Origin: Sphingomonas rhizophila
GTDB lineage: Bacteria; Pseudomonadota; Alphaproteobacteria; Sphingomonadales; Sphingomonadaceae
Direction: 5' to 3'
Length of the DNA stretch: 64,000 bases
Assembly: GCF_014396585.1 (NCBI RefSeq)
Contig: NZ_CP060717.1
Location: forward strand, 2,459,501-2,523,500
The notes under the pieces are model-generated. The model searched no databases. It was not told the DNA's origin and worked only from the letters and a program-made list of their open reading frames with translations. Below are positions 27,508 to 36,504 of the stretch, one piece after another. Each line of letters begins with the position of its first letter. Position 1 is the first letter of the stretch. Both the position numbers and the translations under genes were made by a program.

Positions 27508-29340
27508 ATGGCTAATTATGAAGTGGGCACGTTTCACGACGATCACGACGACGCGTCGCTCGATCCGCTCGCCGGCGGCACTGCCAACGGCAAGCAGATT
27601 TGGACTGCTGAACAGATCGCTGCCTATCTGAATCGCACCAGCGGCCAGTGGGGTACTGGCACCGGTGACCTCATCACGCGCAGTGGCGATCCGACCGTCA
27701 TCACCTATGGCTTTCATGAAAACCAGCAGAGCCTGATCGACAACGGCTACATCTACACGCGGCCGAACGCGCAGGGTGTGACCACGCTCTATGCCTTCTC
27801 CGAATATTTCCAATTTGGTGCCTTCAACGAGGCGCAGCGTGCCGCGACGCGTGAAGCCATGCAGAATTGGGACGATGTCGTTGCGGTCACCTTCGTCGAA
27901 ACCAGTGCCTATGAAGGCGACATCAACTTCGGCAACCTGACCAACTCGCCGAACACCCAGGCTTATTCGCGCATCCCGACGTCGGGCTACGCGAACAATT
28001 TCGACGGCTATTACGGCACCTACTCGATCGCGGGCCTCGCCGGTGACGTGTGGGTTTCGACGGCCCAGGCCTCAAACTTCCAGTTCGACGAAGGTCTTTA
28101 TGGCCTCAACACGCTGGTTCACGAAATCGGCCACAGCCTCGGCCTGTCGCATCCGGGCGGATACAACTTCGGGCCCGGTTTCGCGGTCACCTACGGCAAC
28201 GGCGCGGAATATGCGCAGGACGCACGTAACTACACCATCATGTCGTACTGGAACCCGCGCGATCTGGGTTCGACCTCGACCGGCGTCGTCACCCGCGACT
28301 TCGACTGGTCGCTGATGTCGATCGCCTACGGCTCGACCCCGATGATCCACGACATCCTCGCCGCCCAGGCGATGTACGGCGTGGACACGACGACGCGCAC
28401 CGGCGACACGGTCTACGGCTTCAACTCGAACGCCGGTCGCGATCATTACGACTTCACCAAGACGCCGTGGCCGACGATGACGATCTGGGATGCCGGTGGC
28501 AACGACACGCTCGACGCGTCGGGCTACAATGTCGACCAGGTCATCGACCTGACCCCGGGCTCGCTCAGCAGCATTGGTGGCATCACCTATGCCGAAGCCC
28601 TGGCGACGCTCAGCTTTGAGCAGGTCAATGCCAACCGCGCGGCCGCGGGCTACGCCCCGATCGCCAAGTCGACCTACGATGCGAACATGGCGGCCCTCGC
28701 GGCGCAGCCGGACTTCCGCGGTCGCCTGACCGACAACGTGGGCATCGCCTATGGCGCCATCATCGAAAATGGTGTCGGCGGCGGCGGCAACGACAAGCTG
28801 ATCGGCAACGACGTGTCGAACAAGCTGTGGGGCAATGCCGGCAATGACACGCTCGAGGGACGTGCCGGTGCCGACTATCTCTACGGCGGGGCGGGCAACG
28901 ATCGCCTGATCGGCGGCACGGGTCGCGATTTCATGACGGGCGGTGCCGGCAACGACACGTTCGTCGGCGAAATCGACAGCGCGGGCAAGGTCTCGTCGAA
29001 GGTCGGCAACATCTCGATCGACGTCATCACCGACTTCCAGTCGGGCAGCGACAAGATCGACCTGTCGGCCATCGACGCCAACGCGCTGAAGCTGGGTGAC
29101 CAGGCGTTTGACTGGAAAGGCCACGCTGCCAACAAGGCAATCGGCGACCTGAGCATCCGCACGTTCGGTAATATGACCGCGGCGGAAGCGGCGCTGGGCA
29201 TTGACCTCGATGGTGTCGACGGCCCTGGTGCTGCCGGACATGTCACGGTCGTCCTTGGCAACACCAACGGCGGCACGCCGGACTTCGCGATCGTCCTGTT
29301 GGGCGTCAACTCGGTCCAGTCGTCGGACTTCATCTTCTGA
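27508..29340 (+). CDS. Serralysin-type M10 metalloprotease with RTX repeats
   Basis: The 610-residue protein has no Sec signal. The catalytic domain has HEIGHSLGLSH (zinc ligands His205, His209, His215; catalytic Glu206) and the Met-turn YTIMSYW (Met245). Residues about 430-480 hold GGxGNDxLxG calcium-binding nonapeptides (GNAGNDTLEGRAGADYLYGGAGNDRL). The C-terminal domain (VITDFQSGSDKIDLSAIDAN) ends SSDFIF, a type I secretion signal. Calcium drives folding outside the cell. It is followed by a terminator and then the secretion ATPase and adaptor genes. GAGGGGAAATTGA supplies the ribosome-binding site. Confidence 0.94.
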   Translation: MANYEVGTFHDDHDDASLDPLAGGTANGKQIWTAEQIAAYLNRTSGQWGTGTGDLITRSGDPTVITYGFHENQQSLIDNGYIYTRPNAQGVTTLYAFSEYFQFGAFNEAQRAATREAMQNWDDVVAVTFVETSAYEGDINFGNLTNSPNTQAYSRIPTSGYANNFDGYYGTYSIAGLAGDVWVSTAQASNFQFDEGLYGLNTLVHEIGHSLGLSHPGGYNFGPGFAVTYGNGAEYAQDARNYTIMSYWNPRDLGSTSTGVVTRDFDWSLMSIAYGSTPMIHDILAAQAMYGVDTTTRTGDTVYGFNSNAGRDHYDFTKTPWPTMTIWDAGGNDTLDASGYNVDQVIDLTPGSLSSIGGITYAEALATLSFEQVNANRAAAGYAPIAKSTYDANMAALAAQPDFRGRLTDNVGIAYGAIIENGVGGGGNDKLIGNDVSNKLWGNAGNDTLEGRAGADYLYGGAGNDRLIGGTGRDFMTGGAGNDTFVGEIDSAGKVSSKVGNISIDVITDFQSGSDKIDLSAIDANALKLGDQAFDWKGHAANKAIGDLSIRTFGNMTAAEAALGIDLDGVDGPGAAGHVTVVLGNTNGGTPDFAIVLLGVNSVQSSDFIF

Positions 29341-29365
29341 TCTGATCGGAAGATTTGAACGGGAC

Positions 29366-29400
29366 GGGGCGCTTCCCATAACGGGAGCGCCCCTTCTTGT
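29366..29400 (+). terminator. Terminator between protease and secretion genes
   Basis: A GGGGCGCTTCCC/GGGAGCGCCCC hairpin with one bulge and a 5-base loop, followed by TTCTTGTT, lies 26 bases after the protease stop. It would keep the protease transcript abundant and let only a fraction read into the transporter genes. Confidence 0.65.
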
Positions 29401-29483
29401 TCCGCCCTTGCTTTCGCCTTGCCCCGCGGGGCAATGTCCCGGCCTTGCCAGCGCAAGGCGCGGCGGCGCCCGAGGTATCCGAA

Positions 29484-31214
29484 TTGTATTTGCCTTCTTC
29501 CTTACGCGACAGTGTCACGGTCAAGATCGCGCTCGACGCGTGCCGGCGCCATTTCAAATATGCGGCGCTGTTCAGCGCGGCGATGAACCTGCTTTTCATC
29601 GCACCGATGCTCTACATGTTGCAGGTCTACGACCGCGTCGTTCCGTCGCACGGAATCACGACGCTTCTGTTCCTGACGCTGGTGCTGGTTTTCGCGCTCG
29701 TCACTTTGTCGGCGCTCGACGCGATCCGCACCCGCCTGCTCGTGCGTGCCGGCGCGCGGCTCGACGAGACTCTGGCCGGCGCGATCATGCGCGCGACTTT
29801 GCAACAGCCCGACAGCGGCCAGCGGCTGGCGCGGCAGGCACTTCGCGAATTCGACACGCTGCGCCAGGCGCTGAACGGTCCGGGGCTGCTCGGCGTGCTC
29901 GATGCGCCGTGGGTTCCCGTCTATGTCGTCATGGCGTTCCTCATTCACCCCTGGGTCGGCGTGCTCACGCTCGGCGGTGCGGCGCTAATCGCCTATCTTG
30001 CCTGGCGTAACGAGCAAATCACGCGGCAACCGCTCCAAGAGGCCAACGCCGCCGCGGGGCGGTCCTATGCCGCCTATGACGCGTCGGTCGGGTCGGCCGA
30101 TGTGGTTCGCGCGCTCGGCATGCGTGAAGCGCTGGTGCAGGGCCACATCGCCGACCGGCAGGCGATGCTCGCGCTTCAAACCGAAGCCGGCATGCGCTCG
30201 GCCCGGCTGACGGCGGAATCGAAGTTCGTCCGGCTCTTGCTTCAATCCCTTGCGCTCGGGGTCGGCGCCTTGCTCGCTATCAGCGCCAAGATCAGCCCCG
30301 GTGCGATCTTCGCCTCGATGTTCATCGTCGGCCGGGCGCTGGCGCCGATCGACCAGCTGCTGGGCGGCTGGCGCTCGATCATCCAGGCGCGGGGCGCGAT
30401 CACTGTCCTCGACGAGCTGTTCGCCGCAACACCCCCGGACATCGCGCGCACGCGCCTTCCCGACCCCAAGGGACGACTGCAGGTTGAGGGGCTGGGCGTC
30501 GCTGCCGGACCCGGCCAGAAACCGATCCTCGCCAACGTCAGCTTCCAGGTGGCGCCCGGGGAGGTCATCGCCATCGTCGGCCCCAGCGGCGCCGGCAAGT
30601 CGACGCTGGTCCGCGCGATCGCCGGCGCCATCCGGCCGACGGTCGGCCACATCCGCTTCGACGGCGCGGAGCAGCAGGACTGGGACCCGGAGCAACTGGC
30701 CGACCATGTCGGGTTCATGCCGCAGGAAACGGTGCTGCTGGCCGGGACGATCAAGGACAATATCACCCGGTTCCATGCAGCGGCGGGGGAGGACGCCGGG
30801 ACGCTCGACGACCAGGCCGTGGCGGCGGCGTTGCTGGCCGGCGCCCACGACATGATCCTGCAGTTGCCAGGCGGCTACGATCATCCGCTCTCGCTCGGCG
30901 GCCGCGGGCTTTCCGCGGGCCAAGCGCAGCGCATCGCGCTTGCCCGCGCGCTGTTTCGCTCGCCGCGCTACGTCATCCTCGACGAACCGAACGCCAGCCT
31001 CGACGCGGAGGGCGACGCGCAGCTTACCCATACCCTCGAGGCGCTTAAATCGCAGGGCAAGACCATCCTGATCGTTGCCCATCGGCTGAGCGTCCTTCCG
31101 GTGGTCGACAAGCTTCTGGTCGTCCGGGACGGGCAGTTGTCAATGTACGGTGCACGCGACGAGGTGTTGAGCAAGCTGGCGCCGCCCAAGAAGCGCGTGT
31201 CGGCGCAGGGATAA
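29484..31214 (+). CDS. Type I secretion ABC transporter (PrtD-like)
   Basis: The protein of about 576 residues has an N-terminal membrane domain (FSAAMNLLFIAPMLYMLQVYDRVVPSHG and further helices to about residue 300) and an ATPase domain with Walker A GPSGAGKST, signature GLSAGQAQRIALARAL and Walker B YVILDEPNASLD. It lacks the peptidase domain of HlyB types, as in PrtD-type exporters of proteases. The start is uncertain: the frame opens at 29397 inside the terminator, and I chose a TTG at 29484 preceded by GAGG; TTG at 29490 is also possible. It couples to the adaptor gene through a one-base overlap. Confidence 0.88.
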   Translation: MYLPSSLRDSVTVKIALDACRRHFKYAALFSAAMNLLFIAPMLYMLQVYDRVVPSHGITTLLFLTLVLVFALVTLSALDAIRTRLLVRAGARLDETLAGAIMRATLQQPDSGQRLARQALREFDTLRQALNGPGLLGVLDAPWVPVYVVMAFLIHPWVGVLTLGGAALIAYLAWRNEQITRQPLQEANAAAGRSYAAYDASVGSADVVRALGMREALVQGHIADRQAMLALQTEAGMRSARLTAESKFVRLLLQSLALGVGALLAISAKISPGAIFASMFIVGRALAPIDQLLGGWRSIIQARGAITVLDELFAATPPDIARTRLPDPKGRLQVEGLGVAAGPGQKPILANVSFQVAPGEVIAIVGPSGAGKSTLVRAIAGAIRPTVGHIRFDGAEQQDWDPEQLADHVGFMPQETVLLAGTIKDNITRFHAAAGEDAGTLDDQAVAAALLAGAHDMILQLPGGYDHPLSLGGRGLSAGQAQRIALARALFRSPRYVILDEPNASLDAEGDAQLTHTLEALKSQGKTILIVAHRLSVLPVVDKLLVVRDGQLSMYGARDEVLSKLAPPKKRVSAQG

Positions 31215-32608
31215 TGAGCATGAACATGATCGAGCGCCGCGGCGGCGCGGGTTTTCCATCCCGGCACCGGCAGGTGTCGCTCTCGCCAGTGACCAATCTT
31301 CACGCGGCGACCGAGCCCGATGGTGACATCAAGATCGGCCTGATCATCGCAGGCCTCTTTTTCGTCCTGTTCCTTGGCTGGGCGGCGATCGCGCGTCTCG
31401 ATGCCGTTGCGATGGCGCCGGGCAAGCTGGTGGTGGCGGGGGAACGCCAGTCCATCCAGCACCGCGAAGGCGGGGTTATCGCCCAGATCGCGGTCAAGGA
31501 GGGGCAGCGTGTCGAGAAGGGACAGGTCCTCATCCGGCTTGCCGGCGCCGATGTTCGCGCGCAGGAACGCGCCATTGCCGGCCAGGCGATCTCGCTCCTT
31601 GCCCAGCGTGCCCGGTTGCGCGCCGAACAGTCGGGCAGCGGCCGGATCGCGCCGCCGGCCGAATTCGCCGCGCTGACGGGCGAGGACCGGCTCGACGCGG
31701 ATCGGGCGATGCGCCTGCAGCTGTCGCAGCTGCGCACGCGAAGCGCGGTGCTCAACGCCCAGCAGAGCGTGCTTGGCCAGCGCACTGCCCAGGCGTCGAG
31801 CCAGGGCCAGGGCTACAGCCGCCAGGTTGTCGCCATCGACGAACAGTTGAAGCTGATCGACGACGAACTGAACAGCCTGCGCTCGGTCGCCGAAAAGGGT
31901 TTCGTGTCGATCAACCGGGTGCGCGCACTCGAACGGGCCAAGGCCGACCTCCAGGGGCAACGCGGGCAATATCTGGCGACCGTCGCCTCGTCCGGCAGCC
32001 AGGCCGGTGAGAGCCGTCTCGAAATCCTCCAGGCCCGCAGCAGCTACTACGAACGCGTCGCCAGCGACCTGCGCGACGTCGAGGCGTCACTTGCGGACGC
32101 CATGCCGAAATGGGAGGCCGCCCGCGACCAGCTCAATCGGGTCGACATCCGTGCCCCGGTCAGCGGCACGGTGACCGGCCTGCTCGTCTTCACCCCGGGC
32201 GGCGTCATCACGCCAGGCCAGAAGCTGATGGATATCGTTCCGGACCGCGTCCCGCTGACCATCGAGGGGAAGGTGTCGCCCAACGACGCCGACGACATTG
32301 GGCCGGGACAACTCGCTTACGTCCGCTTCTTCACCCTGCACGAACGGTCGCTTCCTGCATTGAAGGGAAAGGTCACCCGCCTTTCGGCCGACGCGTTCAC
32401 CGATGAACGGACCGGCGAGACCTTCTACACCGCGTCGGTCTCGGTGCCCTTGGACGAGATCAACAAGGTCCATGAGCTTCGCGGTCCGCACACGCTTCGT
32501 GCCGGCATTCCGGTCAGCATCGAGATTCCATTGCGCAAGCGGACGGCGTTGCAATATGCGTTCGAGCCGCTGAGCGGCGCGATCCGACGGTCTTTCACCG
32601 AGAACTAA
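31214..32608 (+). CDS. Type I secretion membrane-fusion protein (HlyD/PrtE-like)
   Basis: The 464-residue protein has one transmembrane helix (IGLIIAGLFFVLFLGWAAIARL, about residues 38-59) and a lipoyl-like half (PGKLVVAGERQSIQHREGGVIAQIAVKEGQRVEKGQVL). A long coiled coil spans about 110-280, then come the second lipoyl half (VDIRAPVSGTVTGLLVFTPGGVI) and a C-terminal beta-barrel. It bridges the ABC transporter and a TolC-like outer-membrane channel, which is not encoded nearby. The ATG shares one base with the transporter stop. Confidence 0.9.
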   Translation: MSMNMIERRGGAGFPSRHRQVSLSPVTNLHAATEPDGDIKIGLIIAGLFFVLFLGWAAIARLDAVAMAPGKLVVAGERQSIQHREGGVIAQIAVKEGQRVEKGQVLIRLAGADVRAQERAIAGQAISLLAQRARLRAEQSGSGRIAPPAEFAALTGEDRLDADRAMRLQLSQLRTRSAVLNAQQSVLGQRTAQASSQGQGYSRQVVAIDEQLKLIDDELNSLRSVAEKGFVSINRVRALERAKADLQGQRGQYLATVASSGSQAGESRLEILQARSSYYERVASDLRDVEASLADAMPKWEAARDQLNRVDIRAPVSGTVTGLLVFTPGGVITPGQKLMDIVPDRVPLTIEGKVSPNDADDIGPGQLAYVRFFTLHERSLPALKGKVTRLSADAFTDERTGETFYTASVSVPLDEINKVHELRGPHTLRAGIPVSIEIPLRKRTALQYAFEPLSGAIRRSFTEN

Positions 32609-33788
32609 AGGGCCTCGCCGGCCGCCACTCCGCTGGCCCAGGCCCATTGGAAGTTGTAGCCGCCGAGCCAGCCGGTTACGTCGACCGCCTCGCCGATGAC
32701 GTACAGGCCAGGCACCCGGGTGGCGGCCATCGTGCGGCTATTGAGTTCGGCAGTCGAGACGCCGCCGACGGTCACCTCGGCCTTGGCGTAACCTTCGCTG
32801 CCGTTGGGTGTGAAGATCCAGCGCCGAAGCCGGGCTTCTGCGTCGTTGAGCGCACGGTCGCCAAGACCACCAAGCGCACCGCGGACGCCGATCTTGTCGC
32901 ACAATGTTTCCGCCAGCCGCGTCGGCAGCGCCTGCTCAAGCTGGCGGAGGATCGATCGTCGCGGATCGTCACGCTTTGCGGCCGCCAGCCAGCCGGGTGG
33001 CGCATCGGGCAGGAAGTCCACCGCGATCGGCTCACCGTTTCGCCAATAGCTCGAAACCTGCAGGATCGACGGGCCCGACAGGCCGCGGTGGGTGAACAGC
33101 GCCGCCTCGCGAAACGGCGGTCCGTGCGCGGCGGTCGCGACGACTTCGGTAGCGACGCCCGACAAGGTTTTGAACAGCGCTTCATCCCCGACAGGGTGAG
33201 CGGCACCAGCGCCGGGCGCGGTTCAACCAGTTTCAGGCCTAATTGCTTGGCCGTCCGATAGGCAAAATCGCTGGCGCCAAGCTTCGGGATCGACGGTCCG
33301 CCGGTGGCGATGACAAGGGAGGGCGCCCCGGCGGATCGGGTCGGGGTCTCGACCCTGAAGCCATCGCCGTCCCGGCCCACCGACGCGCCCTCGCCAAGCC
33401 ACAGCGTCACGCCGGCGGCGGCGCATTCGCCCCACAGCATGTCGACGATCTGCCGGGCCGAGCCGTCACAGAATAATTGGCCCAGCGTCTTTTCGTGCCA
33501 AGCAATGCCGTGGCGTTCGACCAGGTCGAGGAAGTCGCGCGGCGCATAGCGGGCGAGCGCCGACTTCATGAAATGCGGGTTGGCCGACAGGAAGCGGTCG
33601 GGTGCGGTATGGATGTTAGTGAAGTTGCACCGGCCGCCGCCGGAGATGAGGATCTTCTTTCCCGGCGCGTCGGCGTGGTCGACCAGCAGCACTCGCCGGC
33701 CGCGCTGGCCGGCGATTCGCGCGGCCATCAGGCCGGCGGCGCCCGCGCCGAGGATGATCGCATCGAACCGTTCCACCCGCGCGCTCAA
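32605..33788 (-). CDS. NAD(P)/FAD-dependent oxidoreductase, HI0933/BaiN family (frameshifted)
   Basis: The N-terminal part has the FAD dinucleotide-binding motif AIILGAGAAGLMAARIAG and the family stretch KKILISGGGRCNFTN. The C-terminal part has FTHRGLSGPSILQVSSYW and the terminal FAD-contact VTGWLGGYNFQWAWASG. The two parts are in different frames and join if one base is added to the C4 run at 33186-33189, giving about 394 residues. The in vivo substrate of this family is mostly unknown. It is convergent with the secretion adaptor gene (four-base overlap). Confidence 0.82.
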
Positions 33789-33839
33789 GACGCCGGTTGC
33801 GCACGCGTCAAGCGCGACAATGGGGCGGACCCGTACTGC

Positions 33840-33868
33840 TTGACACTTTGCGGTACCGCCGCGATGCT
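33840..33868 (+). promoter_or_regulatory. Probable trp operon promoter
   Basis: A consensus -35 TTGACA at 33840-33845 is followed after 17 bases by GATGCT (a weak -10). A start seven bases later falls on the trpL ATG at 33875, so the leader transcript would be leaderless. Leaderless trpL transcripts are known in other alphaproteobacteria such as Sinorhizobium. Confidence 0.5.
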
Positions 33869-33874
33869 TGGCCG

Positions 33875-33967
33875 ATGATCAGCGCGACCCTTTCTTCGAC
33901 CCTCGGCAATGCCGGCCTGTGGTGGTGGTCGTGCACGCTTTCGGCGGCGCGATGGCGCGGCTGGTGA
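33875..33967 (+). CDS. trpL: trp operon leader peptide
   Basis: A 30-codon frame begins MISATLSSTLGNAGL, then has three consecutive Trp codons (33920-33928), two further Trp codons near its end, and a TGA just before the attenuator. There is no ribosome-binding site, in keeping with a leaderless start. When charged tRNA-Trp is scarce the ribosome should stall at the Trp run and prevent the terminator at 33998. Clustered Trp codons, length and position before trpD make the call strong although the frame is short. Confidence 0.85.
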   Translation: MISATLSSTLGNAGLWWWSCTLSAARWRGW

Positions 33968-33997
33968 CCCTTTAGCGGACCGCCAACCGACGACCCG

Positions 33998-34024
33998 AAG
34001 CCCGCCCACCGGCGGGCTTTTTTA
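33998..34024 (+). terminator. trp attenuator terminator
   Basis: A perfect 9-bp stem AAGCCCGCC/GGCGGGCTT with a 4-base loop (CACC) runs into a T6 tract then ATT. It lies 30 bases after the trpL stop and 32 bases before the trpD start, where a rho-independent attenuator is expected. Confidence 0.9.
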
Positions 34025-34055
34025 TTGCCTGAATTCGCCGAAGCGAGAGATGATC

Positions 34056-35132
34056 ATGATCCAGCAAGCCGCCACCGTCCTGACCCTGCAGCCCGATCCC
34101 GCCGCGTTCGAGGATCATGGTCCGGTCCCCAATCCCCTACCCAAGCTGCTGGCAGGGGAAGACCTCACCAGCGAGGAAAGCCAGCACCTGTTCGAACGGC
34201 TGGTCATCGGCAAGCTCGAACCGGCCGAAATCGCCGGCATGCTGATCGCGCTGCGCATGAAAGGCGAAACCAGCGAGGAGATGATCGGCGCAGCCCATGC
34301 TCTGTCGGCCGCTGCAACCCCGTTCGAACGACCCGACTATCTGTACGCAGACTGCTGCGGCACCGGCGGCGACGGCAGCGGGCTGATCAACGTGTCGACC
34401 GCGGCGGCCTTCGTCGCGGCCGCGGCCGGACTTCCCATCGCCAAGCATGGCAACCGCAGCGTCAGCTCGCGGTGCGGATCGGCCGATGTCCTGGAAGCCG
34501 TCGGTGTCAAGGTGGAGCTCAGTCCCGCCGCCGCGCGGGCTGCTTTGGACGACACGGGCTTCTGCTTCCTGTTTGCCCCCGCCTACCACCCCGGAATGAA
34601 GCACGCGGCGCTGGTCCGCCGACAATTATCGGTTCGAACGGTCATGAATTTGCTGGGACCGTGCATCAATCCGTCCCGTCCGCCCGTACAGTTGCTGGGC
34701 GTCGCCGATCCGCGCATGCTGCGGCGGATTGCGCAGACGCTCGATGCGGTCGGAGTGAAGGAGGCGCTGGTGGTGCATGGTTCGGGACTGGATGAACTGG
34801 CACTCCACGCCGAATCGCGGGCGATCCGCTTGTCGAACGGGCAGATGACGGAACTGGAACTGGCCCCGGAGGACGCCGGCCTGGTCCGCGCGCCGCTCAG
34901 CGTGGTCACCGGTGGTGACGCGGATGAGAACGGCGCCCGGCTACGCAGCCTGCTCGACGGCAAGGGCGAGCAGGCGGACAACGACATCGTCATCTTCAAC
35001 ACTGCCGCGCTGCTGCTGACCGCGGGCAAGGCGTCGAGCCTGAAGGATGCGGCGGGGCAGGCGCGGGAGGCACTGCTGACCGGCGCCGGCGGCCGGGTCC
35101 TCGATCGCTACGCGGAGGCCAGTCATGGCTGA
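34056..35132 (+). CDS. trpD: Anthranilate phosphoribosyltransferase
   Basis: The protein of about 358 residues has the PRPP/anthranilate motifs CCGTGGDGSGLINVSTAAAF, GLPIAKHGNRSVSSRCGSADVLEA and RTVMNLLGPCINP. Sequence style (ESQHLFERLVIGKLEPAEIAGMLIALRMKGE, RPDYLYADCCGTGGDG, FCFLFAPAYHPGMKHA) is close to the phosphoribosyltransferase half of enterobacterial TrpGD, but no glutaminase half is present. trpE and trpG are not in the window. Starts at 34050 and 34056 are both possible; the latter has GAGAG at better spacing. It overlaps trpCF by eight bases. Confidence 0.94.
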   Translation: MIQQAATVLTLQPDPAAFEDHGPVPNPLPKLLAGEDLTSEESQHLFERLVIGKLEPAEIAGMLIALRMKGETSEEMIGAAHALSAAATPFERPDYLYADCCGTGGDGSGLINVSTAAAFVAAAAGLPIAKHGNRSVSSRCGSADVLEAVGVKVELSPAAARAALDDTGFCFLFAPAYHPGMKHAALVRRQLSVRTVMNLLGPCINPSRPPVQLLGVADPRMLRRIAQTLDAVGVKEALVVHGSGLDELALHAESRAIRLSNGQMTELELAPEDAGLVRAPLSVVTGGDADENGARLRSLLDGKGEQADNDIVIFNTAALLLTAGKASSLKDAAGQAREALLTGAGGRVLDRYAEASHG

Positions 35133-36504
35133 TGTGCTTGCCCGGATCGTCGCTCGCAAACGGGCCGAAGTCGCGGCACGGCTTGACGGTCCGGTTCCGT
35201 CCGACCCGACCCCGCGCAGCCTTCGCGCGGCCCTGTCTCGGCCGGGTGCCCGCTTCATCATGGAATATAAGCGCGCATCGCCTTCCGGCCATCGCAGCGC
35301 CGTCACCATTGCGGAGGCGGTGGCAGCCTACGCGCCGGTCACCGACGCCATCAGTGTATTGACGGACGGTGAGGATTTCGGCGGTTCGCTTGGTGACCTC
35401 AGGGCGGTTCGCCAGCGGTTCGGCGGGCCGATCCTAGCGAAGGATTTCATCGTCGATCCCGCGCAGGTCAGCGAAGCCCGGGCCGCTGGTGCTGACGCCG
35501 TGCTGGCGATGATGTCGGTGCTCGACGACCACGCGGCGGTCGCGGTCATGGCGGAAGCGGCGCGACTGGCGATGGAGGTGATCGTGGAGGTCCATGACGA
35601 AATTGAATTGCAGCGCGCCGTGGCGCTTGGGGCGTCGATCGTTGGGATCAACAATCGCGACCTCAAGACGCTGAGAACCGACTTGGCGGTGACCGAGCGA
35701 CTGGCGCCGCTGATCCCTCGTGGCATCATCGCGATCGCCGAATCGGGCATCGCGACCCGCGGCGATGTCGAGCGGCTTTCCCCCCTGGTCGATGCGTTCC
35801 TGGTCGGCTCCTCGCTGATGGCGGCACCCGATATCGCGCAGGCGGCGCGGGCGATGGTGCATGGTCGCGTCAAGCTGTGTGGATTGACCCGGATCGAGGA
35901 CGTCGCGCTGGCAGGCCGGGCGGGCGCCAGCCATGCCGGGCTGGTCATGGTGCCCGGCACGCCGCGCGCCGTGGGCGTCGGTGAAGCCCGCGCGCTGGCG
36001 ATGACGGCGAGCGAAATGGGCATGAAGACGGTCGGCGTGTTTCGCGGCGCCGGCGCCGACGAGGTGGCCCGGGCGGTCGAGGCGCTGCGGCTCGACGCGG
36101 TACAGCTCCATGGCGAGGAGGATGAAGCGGCGCTCGCGGCGCTTCGAGCGCGCTTGCCCAAGAAAACGGAATTGTGGGCCGTATGCGGGGTCAGCGCGTC
36201 GCGAGTCCCACCCGGCCGGACCGGCGCCGACCGCACTTTGTTCGATACGGTCCGCGACGGGCAAAGCGGCGGCACCGGCACCGCTTTCGATTGGTCGCTG
36301 CTCGACGGGCGTGAGGACCTTAGGAACGCCGTCATCGCCGGCGGGATCGGGCCGGCCAATGCCCGTGCGGCGGCCAGCCTTGGCGCCCATGCGATCGACG
36401 TGAACTCGGGTGTCGAGGAAGCGCCCGGACGCAAGGACCGCGGCAAGGTCGAGGCCTTGTTCGCCGCGCTCCGTCCCAGGACGCGGGGTGACCATGAAGC
36501 TTGA
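35125..36504 (+). CDS. trpCF: Bifunctional indole-3-glycerol-phosphate synthase / phosphoribosylanthranilate isomerase
   Basis: The 459-residue protein fuses two TIM barrels. Residues 1-252 are TrpC ([51 protein letters not shown]). Residues about 254-455 are TrpF ([52 protein letters not shown]). This is the E. coli TrpC arrangement, including the order of domains. Alphaproteobacteria as I know them keep trpC and trpF as separate genes, with trpF next to trpB. It overlaps trpB by 11 bases. Confidence 0.95.
   Translation: MADVLARIVARKRAEVAARLDGPVPSDPTPRSLRAALSRPGARFIMEYKRASPSGHRSAVTIAEAVAAYAPVTDAISVLTDGEDFGGSLGDLRAVRQRFGGPILAKDFIVDPAQVSEARAAGADAVLAMMSVLDDHAAVAVMAEAARLAMEVIVEVHDEIELQRAVALGASIVGINNRDLKTLRTDLAVTERLAPLIPRGIIAIAESGIATRGDVERLSPLVDAFLVGSSLMAAPDIAQAARAMVHGRVKLCGLTRIEDVALAGRAGASHAGLVMVPGTPRAVGVGEARALAMTASEMGMKTVGVFRGAGADEVARAVEALRLDAVQLHGEEDEAALAALRARLPKKTELWAVCGVSASRVPPGRTGADRTLFDTVRDGQSGGTGTAFDWSLLDGREDLRNAVIAGGIGPANARAAASLGAHAIDVNSGVEEAPGRKDRGKVEALFAALRPRTRGDHEA

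Noticed and set aside
28770..28980. Repeated GGN-rich DNA in the protease and at 15.2-15.7 kb as a DNA repeat array
   Set aside because: The repetition is the coding of RTX nonapeptides, imperfect at DNA level, not a CRISPR or tandem satellite.
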